From the NCBI GenBank assembly GCA_018679695.1, contig JAHHKH010000181.1:1-8791 (forward strand): a stretch of 8,791 nt of DNA. The letters are read 5' to 3'. The stretch comes from Maribacter sp. (GTDB lineage Bacteria > Bacteroidota > Bacteroidia > Flavobacteriales > Flavobacteriaceae). Shown piece by piece: positions 6,107-8,791 of the stretch. Under the pieces are notes generated by a model that saw nothing but the letters and a program-made list of their open reading frames with translations, had not been told where the DNA came from and ran no database searches. Numbering within the stretch: the first letter of the stretch is position 1; each line of letters begins with the position of its first letter. A program made the translations under genes and the position numbers.

Positions 6107-7050
6107 AAAATATGTCACCTTGGTGGATTAGAATCCCCGTAATCTTCTTCATCATATTCGGATTGATGGAGTACTTTATTGACTCTGGTGAAAAACCAGC
6201 AATCATAACATACCCGATTACCCAATTTTTTATGTTGATGGTATTGTTGATATTGATTGCCATAGAATTAATTTTGAAATCAATTGAGAACATCATGTTC
6301 CAATCCCTATCCGCAGAGGCCAAAGAGCGATATCTAAAAGGAAAAGCCTCTCAATACGAGTGGGCATGGGGCAGAAAAGTCTGGGACAGGCTTACAGGGA
6401 ACAAACCTATTGAAAAAGAGGGCGAGATTATCTTGGATCACAACTATGATGGCATCAAGGAGCTCGACAATGAGTTACCTCCTTGGTGGGTTTGGATGTT
6501 CTATGCAACCATCATTTTTGGGGTTGTCTATTTAGTTCGATTCCATATCTATGGCGACTATGACCAGGCCTTGGAGTACGAACAAGAAGTGGCAGCCGCT
6601 ACGCTTGCTATTGAGGAGTACAAAAAAACCGCCAAGGATATGGTCGATGTAAACACCGTTGAATTGTTGACCGATGCTGCCGACCTCAGTGCTGGCAAGG
6701 CAATTTATGAAACCACCTGTGTGGCTTGCCATATGCCGGATGGAGGGGGTGGTATTGGACCAAACCTTACTGATGAATACTGGATTTTAGGGGGAGGTAT
6801 AAAAAATGTCTTCAATACCGTATCTGAGGGAGGTCGTGACGGTAAAGGTATGGTGGCCTGGAAAACTACACTTAAGCCTTTGGAAATGGCACAAGTATCT
6901 AGTTATATTTTAACTTTCCAAGGGACAACGCCTGCCAATCCTAAAGCACCAGAAGGTGATATTTGGGTTGATGAGAATGCCCCTCAACAGGAAGAAGAGA
7001 CCCCAACAGAACAGGTTACTGACTCTGTCACGGTTGCAATTAATGAGTAG
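6103..7050 (+). CDS. ccoP: CcoP, cbb3 oxidase cytochrome c subunit with a single heme site and an N-terminal membrane extension
   Basis: A 315-residue membrane-anchored cytochrome c that passes electrons toward CcoNO. Residues about 8-27 and 39-61 are two membrane helices not present in classical CcoP. The conserved CcoP/FixP N-terminal domain starts at D112 (D-H-N-Y-D-G-I-K-E-L-D, then P-P-W-W-V-W at 126-131) and includes a third helix (about 128-148). A cytochrome c domain follows with the only heme site, CVACH at 206-210, and a likely axial Met at M250 (G-K-G-M-V-A-W). Proteobacterial CcoP usually has two CxxCH sites, so one heme domain is absent here. The last 35 or so residues form an acidic, Q/E/T-rich tail. 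The gene starts inside the ccoQ stop and ends with tandem stops (TAG at 7048, TAA at 7051). The reading frame is intact, so the single heme looks like a family trait, not damage. Confidence 0.93.
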   Translation: MKNMSPWWIRIPVIFFIIFGLMEYFIDSGEKPAIITYPITQFFMLMVLLILIAIELILKSIENIMFQSLSAEAKERYLKGKASQYEWAWGRKVWDRLTGNKPIEKEGEIILDHNYDGIKELDNELPPWWVWMFYATIIFGVVYLVRFHIYGDYDQALEYEQEVAAATLAIEEYKKTAKDMVDVNTVELLTDAADLSAGKAIYETTCVACHMPDGGGGIGPNLTDEYWILGGGIKNVFNTVSEGGRDGKGMVAWKTTLKPLEMAQVSSYILTFQGTTPANPKAPEGDIWVDENAPQQEEETPTEQVTDSVTVAINE

Positions 7051-7073
7051 TAATCTTTTTTAAAAGAAGATTA
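7051..7073 (+). other. Perfect inverted repeat between ccoP and ccoG
   Basis: TAATCTT (7051-7057) and AAGATTA (7067-7073) form a perfect seven-base-pair stem with a nine-base loop, directly after the ccoP stop and four bases before the ccoG ATG at 7078. The stem is AT-rich and no T-run follows it, so a terminator is unlikely. It could mark an mRNA processing point or limit ccoG translation by structure near its start. The repeat is seen directly; the function is inferred. Confidence 0.4.
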
Positions 7074-7077
7074 GGCA

Positions 7078-8496
7078 ATGGAACAAGACGGAGAAAATTT
7101 TAGGGATTCCATAGGCACGATTAATAAAGAAGGTAAACGTGCCTGGGTATTCCCTAAAAAGCCTAGTGGTAAGTTTTATAATTACAGAAAACTGGTTAGT
7201 TACTTTTTACTTGCCTTCCTAGTTCTGTCACCATTCATTAAAATTAACGGAAACCAATTTTTGATGTTCAATGTATTGGAACGTCGATTTAATATTTTCG
7301 GTTTCCCTTTCTGGCCACAGGATTTTCACCTGTTCGTAGTTTCAATGATCATAGGAGTAATATTCATTGCCCTATTTACTGTAGCTTTTGGCCGTATTTT
7401 CTGTGGATGGATATGTCCCCAGACGATTTTCATGGAAATGGTCTTTCGCCGTATCGAATTCTGGATTGATGGGGATCGTGGTGCGCAAAGACGCCTGGAC
7501 AAGCAAAAATGGAATGCAGAAAAGATAAGAAAAAGGGTAACGAAGTGGATTGTTTTCTTCATTATTTCCTTTATCATCGCCAATGTTTTCTTAGCTTATT
7601 TGATAGGAAGTGATAGGTTGGTCCAATATATTACAGATGGACCGTTGACCCATGTAAGTACCTTGGTCGCCCTATTGGTCTTTACCGCTGTATTTTATTT
7701 TGTATTCGCCTGGTTCCGCGAACAGGTATGTATTATTGCGTGTCCGTATGGAAGAATGCAAGGGGTCTTGCTTGATAATAAATCGATTATCGTTGCCTAT
7801 GACCATAAACGTGGGGAAAGTAAAAATGGTAGAAAAAAGTTCCGAAAAGGCGAGGACCGGGAAGCTCTTGGCCATGGAGACTGCATCGACTGTATGCAAT
7901 GCGTACATGTTTGTCCCACAAATATTGATATTCGAAACGGCACTCAATTAGAGTGCATTAACTGCACCGCTTGTATTGATGAATGTGATGCGATAATGGA
8001 AAAAATCGATCTTCCGAAAGGATTGATTCGATATGCCAGTGAGGATGAAATAACCAAGAAAGAAAAATTCACGTTTACCCCTCGGTTAAAAGGCTATTCT
8101 GCCGTTTTGGTAATATTAATTGGTGTATTTGTTGGGATGCTCTTCCTGCGCAATGATTTGGAAGCGAATATCCTTAGGCTACCAGGCCAATTGTATGAGC
8201 ATAAAGAAGGAAATATCATTAGTAATGTTTATACCTTTAAATTGATCAATAAAACCACGAAAGAGATACCCCAAGTAAGCTTCAAGCTTTTATCCCATAA
8301 GGGTACCATTGAGTTGGTTACACATGAAAAATTTATTGTCCCTGCCCAAGACCTTGCAGAAGGCACTTTATTCATAGAAATTAATAATGCTGCACTTACC
8401 GGTGATAAGGACAAATTAAAAATAGGGGTCTACAGCGGCGAGGATTTGATAGAAACGACAACAGCTAGGTTCCTAGCACCTAGAAGTTACAATTAG
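7078..8496 (+). CDS. ccoG: CcoG (RdxA/FixG family), membrane iron-sulfur protein for cbb3 copper assembly
   Basis: A 472-residue inner-membrane protein with about five helices (near 40-60, 85-107, 159-180, 198-215 and 338-358). Two membrane-adjacent C-x3-CP motifs are present, CGWICP at 109-114 and CIIACP at 218-223. A cytoplasmic ferredoxin domain has two 4Fe-4S sets: C269, C272, C275, C279-P and C293, C296, C299, C303-D. The C-terminal part (about 365-472) is the Ig-like FixG accessory domain in the periplasm. CcoG proteins have been shown to act as Cu(II) reductases, giving Cu(I) for the CcoI-dependent route to CuB. All expected cysteines are present. It follows ccoP by 27 bases, including the inverted repeat, and precedes ccoH by ten, so it belongs to the same operon. 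Confidence 0.95.
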   Translation: MEQDGENFRDSIGTINKEGKRAWVFPKKPSGKFYNYRKLVSYFLLAFLVLSPFIKINGNQFLMFNVLERRFNIFGFPFWPQDFHLFVVSMIIGVIFIALFTVAFGRIFCGWICPQTIFMEMVFRRIEFWIDGDRGAQRRLDKQKWNAEKIRKRVTKWIVFFIISFIIANVFLAYLIGSDRLVQYITDGPLTHVSTLVALLVFTAVFYFVFAWFREQVCIIACPYGRMQGVLLDNKSIIVAYDHKRGESKNGRKKFRKGEDREALGHGDCIDCMQCVHVCPTNIDIRNGTQLECINCTACIDECDAIMEKIDLPKGLIRYASEDEITKKEKFTFTPRLKGYSAVLVILIGVFVGMLFLRNDLEANILRLPGQLYEHKEGNIISNVYTFKLINKTTKEIPQVSFKLLSHKGTIELVTHEKFIVPAQDLAEGTLFIEINNAALTGDKDKLKIGVYSGEDLIETTTARFLAPRSYN

Positions 8497-8506
8497 ACAT
8501 AGTATT

Positions 8507-8791
8507 ATGAAAATCAATTGGGGAACAGGTATCGTATTGGCATTTATTGGATTTATCGGCTTTATTCTATTCTTTGTGGTAAAAATGAGTATGGACGACC
8601 GCGCCAATCACGACTTGGTCACCGAGGAATATTATAAGGAAGAGCTAAAGTATCAAGAAGAAATTGATGCCGAGTCCAATGCGAATAATCTATCCACTAG
8701 ATTGGAAATGCGTAAGACTCCGGAAGGCTTATTGGTACAGTTTCCCAAAAGTATGGAATTAGAAAAAATAAAAGGCACAGTGTCCCTATAC
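8507..8791 (+). CDS. ccoH: CcoH (FixH family), cbb3 oxidase assembly protein, cut by the window edge
   Basis: An open frame from ATG 8507 runs for 95 codons to the window end without a stop. It starts MKINWGTGIVLAFIGFIGFI, giving one membrane helix (about 7-26), followed by K-M-S-M-D-D and the family-typical segment with L-V-T-E-E-Y-Y-K-E-E-L-K-Y-Q (37-50), then the start of a beta-rich periplasmic domain (from about 64). CcoH/FixH stays associated with the cbb3 complex and is needed for its assembly and stability. It begins ten bases after the ccoG stop, the usual gene order. The C-terminus lies outside the window; a complete FixH is commonly around 145-170 residues. Confidence 0.92.
   Translation, partial: MKINWGTGIVLAFIGFIGFILFFVVKMSMDDRANHDLVTEEYYKEELKYQEEIDAESNANNLSTRLEMRKTPEGLLVQFPKSMELEKIKGTVSLY

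Noticed and set aside
1..8791. Mobile elements, CRISPR arrays, tRNA or rRNA genes
   Set aside because: No transposase or integrase frame, no terminal or spaced repeats, and no tRNA- or rRNA-like sequence was found; the short gaps are accounted for by promoters and hairpins.

Overview
The window is a stretch of a Bacteroidota chromosome, most likely from a marine member of the Flavobacteriaceae. Four things point there: the CcoN–CcoO fusion, the CcoP with a two-helix N-terminal extension and one heme site, promoter elements resembling the Bacteroidota TAnnTTTG -7 motif, and AT-rich coding sequence without strong Shine-Dalgarno sites. It holds a nearly complete gene set for cytochrome cbb3 oxidase, the high-affinity terminal oxidase used at low oxygen. 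There is no sign of a mobile element, CRISPR array or RNA gene.

Layout. At the left edge, on the minus strand, are the first 17 codons of a universal stress protein (1-52). Next, also on the minus strand, is a Crp/Fnr-family regulator (209-910), with a weak terminator-like hairpin after it. A 116-base gap separates it from the plus-strand oxidase cluster: ccoI (copper P-type ATPase), ccoS, the ccoNO fusion, ccoQ, ccoP, ccoG and a truncated ccoH that runs off the right edge. From ccoS onward the genes lie 32 bases or less apart or overlap, so they look like one transcription unit; ccoI is set off by a 74-base gap.

How the parts fit. CcoNO and CcoP form the membrane oxidase core. CcoQ and CcoH are small membrane partners for stability and assembly. 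CcoI, CcoG and CcoS supply and insert copper and mature the heme-copper centre. The regulator has an FNR-type recognition helix and a reduced set of candidate iron-sulfur cysteines, so it is the natural candidate for switching the cluster on at low oxygen.

The most informative non-coding signal is a set of three palindromes of the form TGA-N6-TCA, ahead of the stress-protein gene, ccoI and ccoS. Each has its centre exactly 29.5 bases upstream of a TAnnTTTG-like box. That is the class II activator layout (operator near -41.5), and it suggests a small local regulon under the neighbouring regulator. The gene content is a known system; the promoter architecture, the one-heme CcoP and the intercistronic hairpins deserve the second look.
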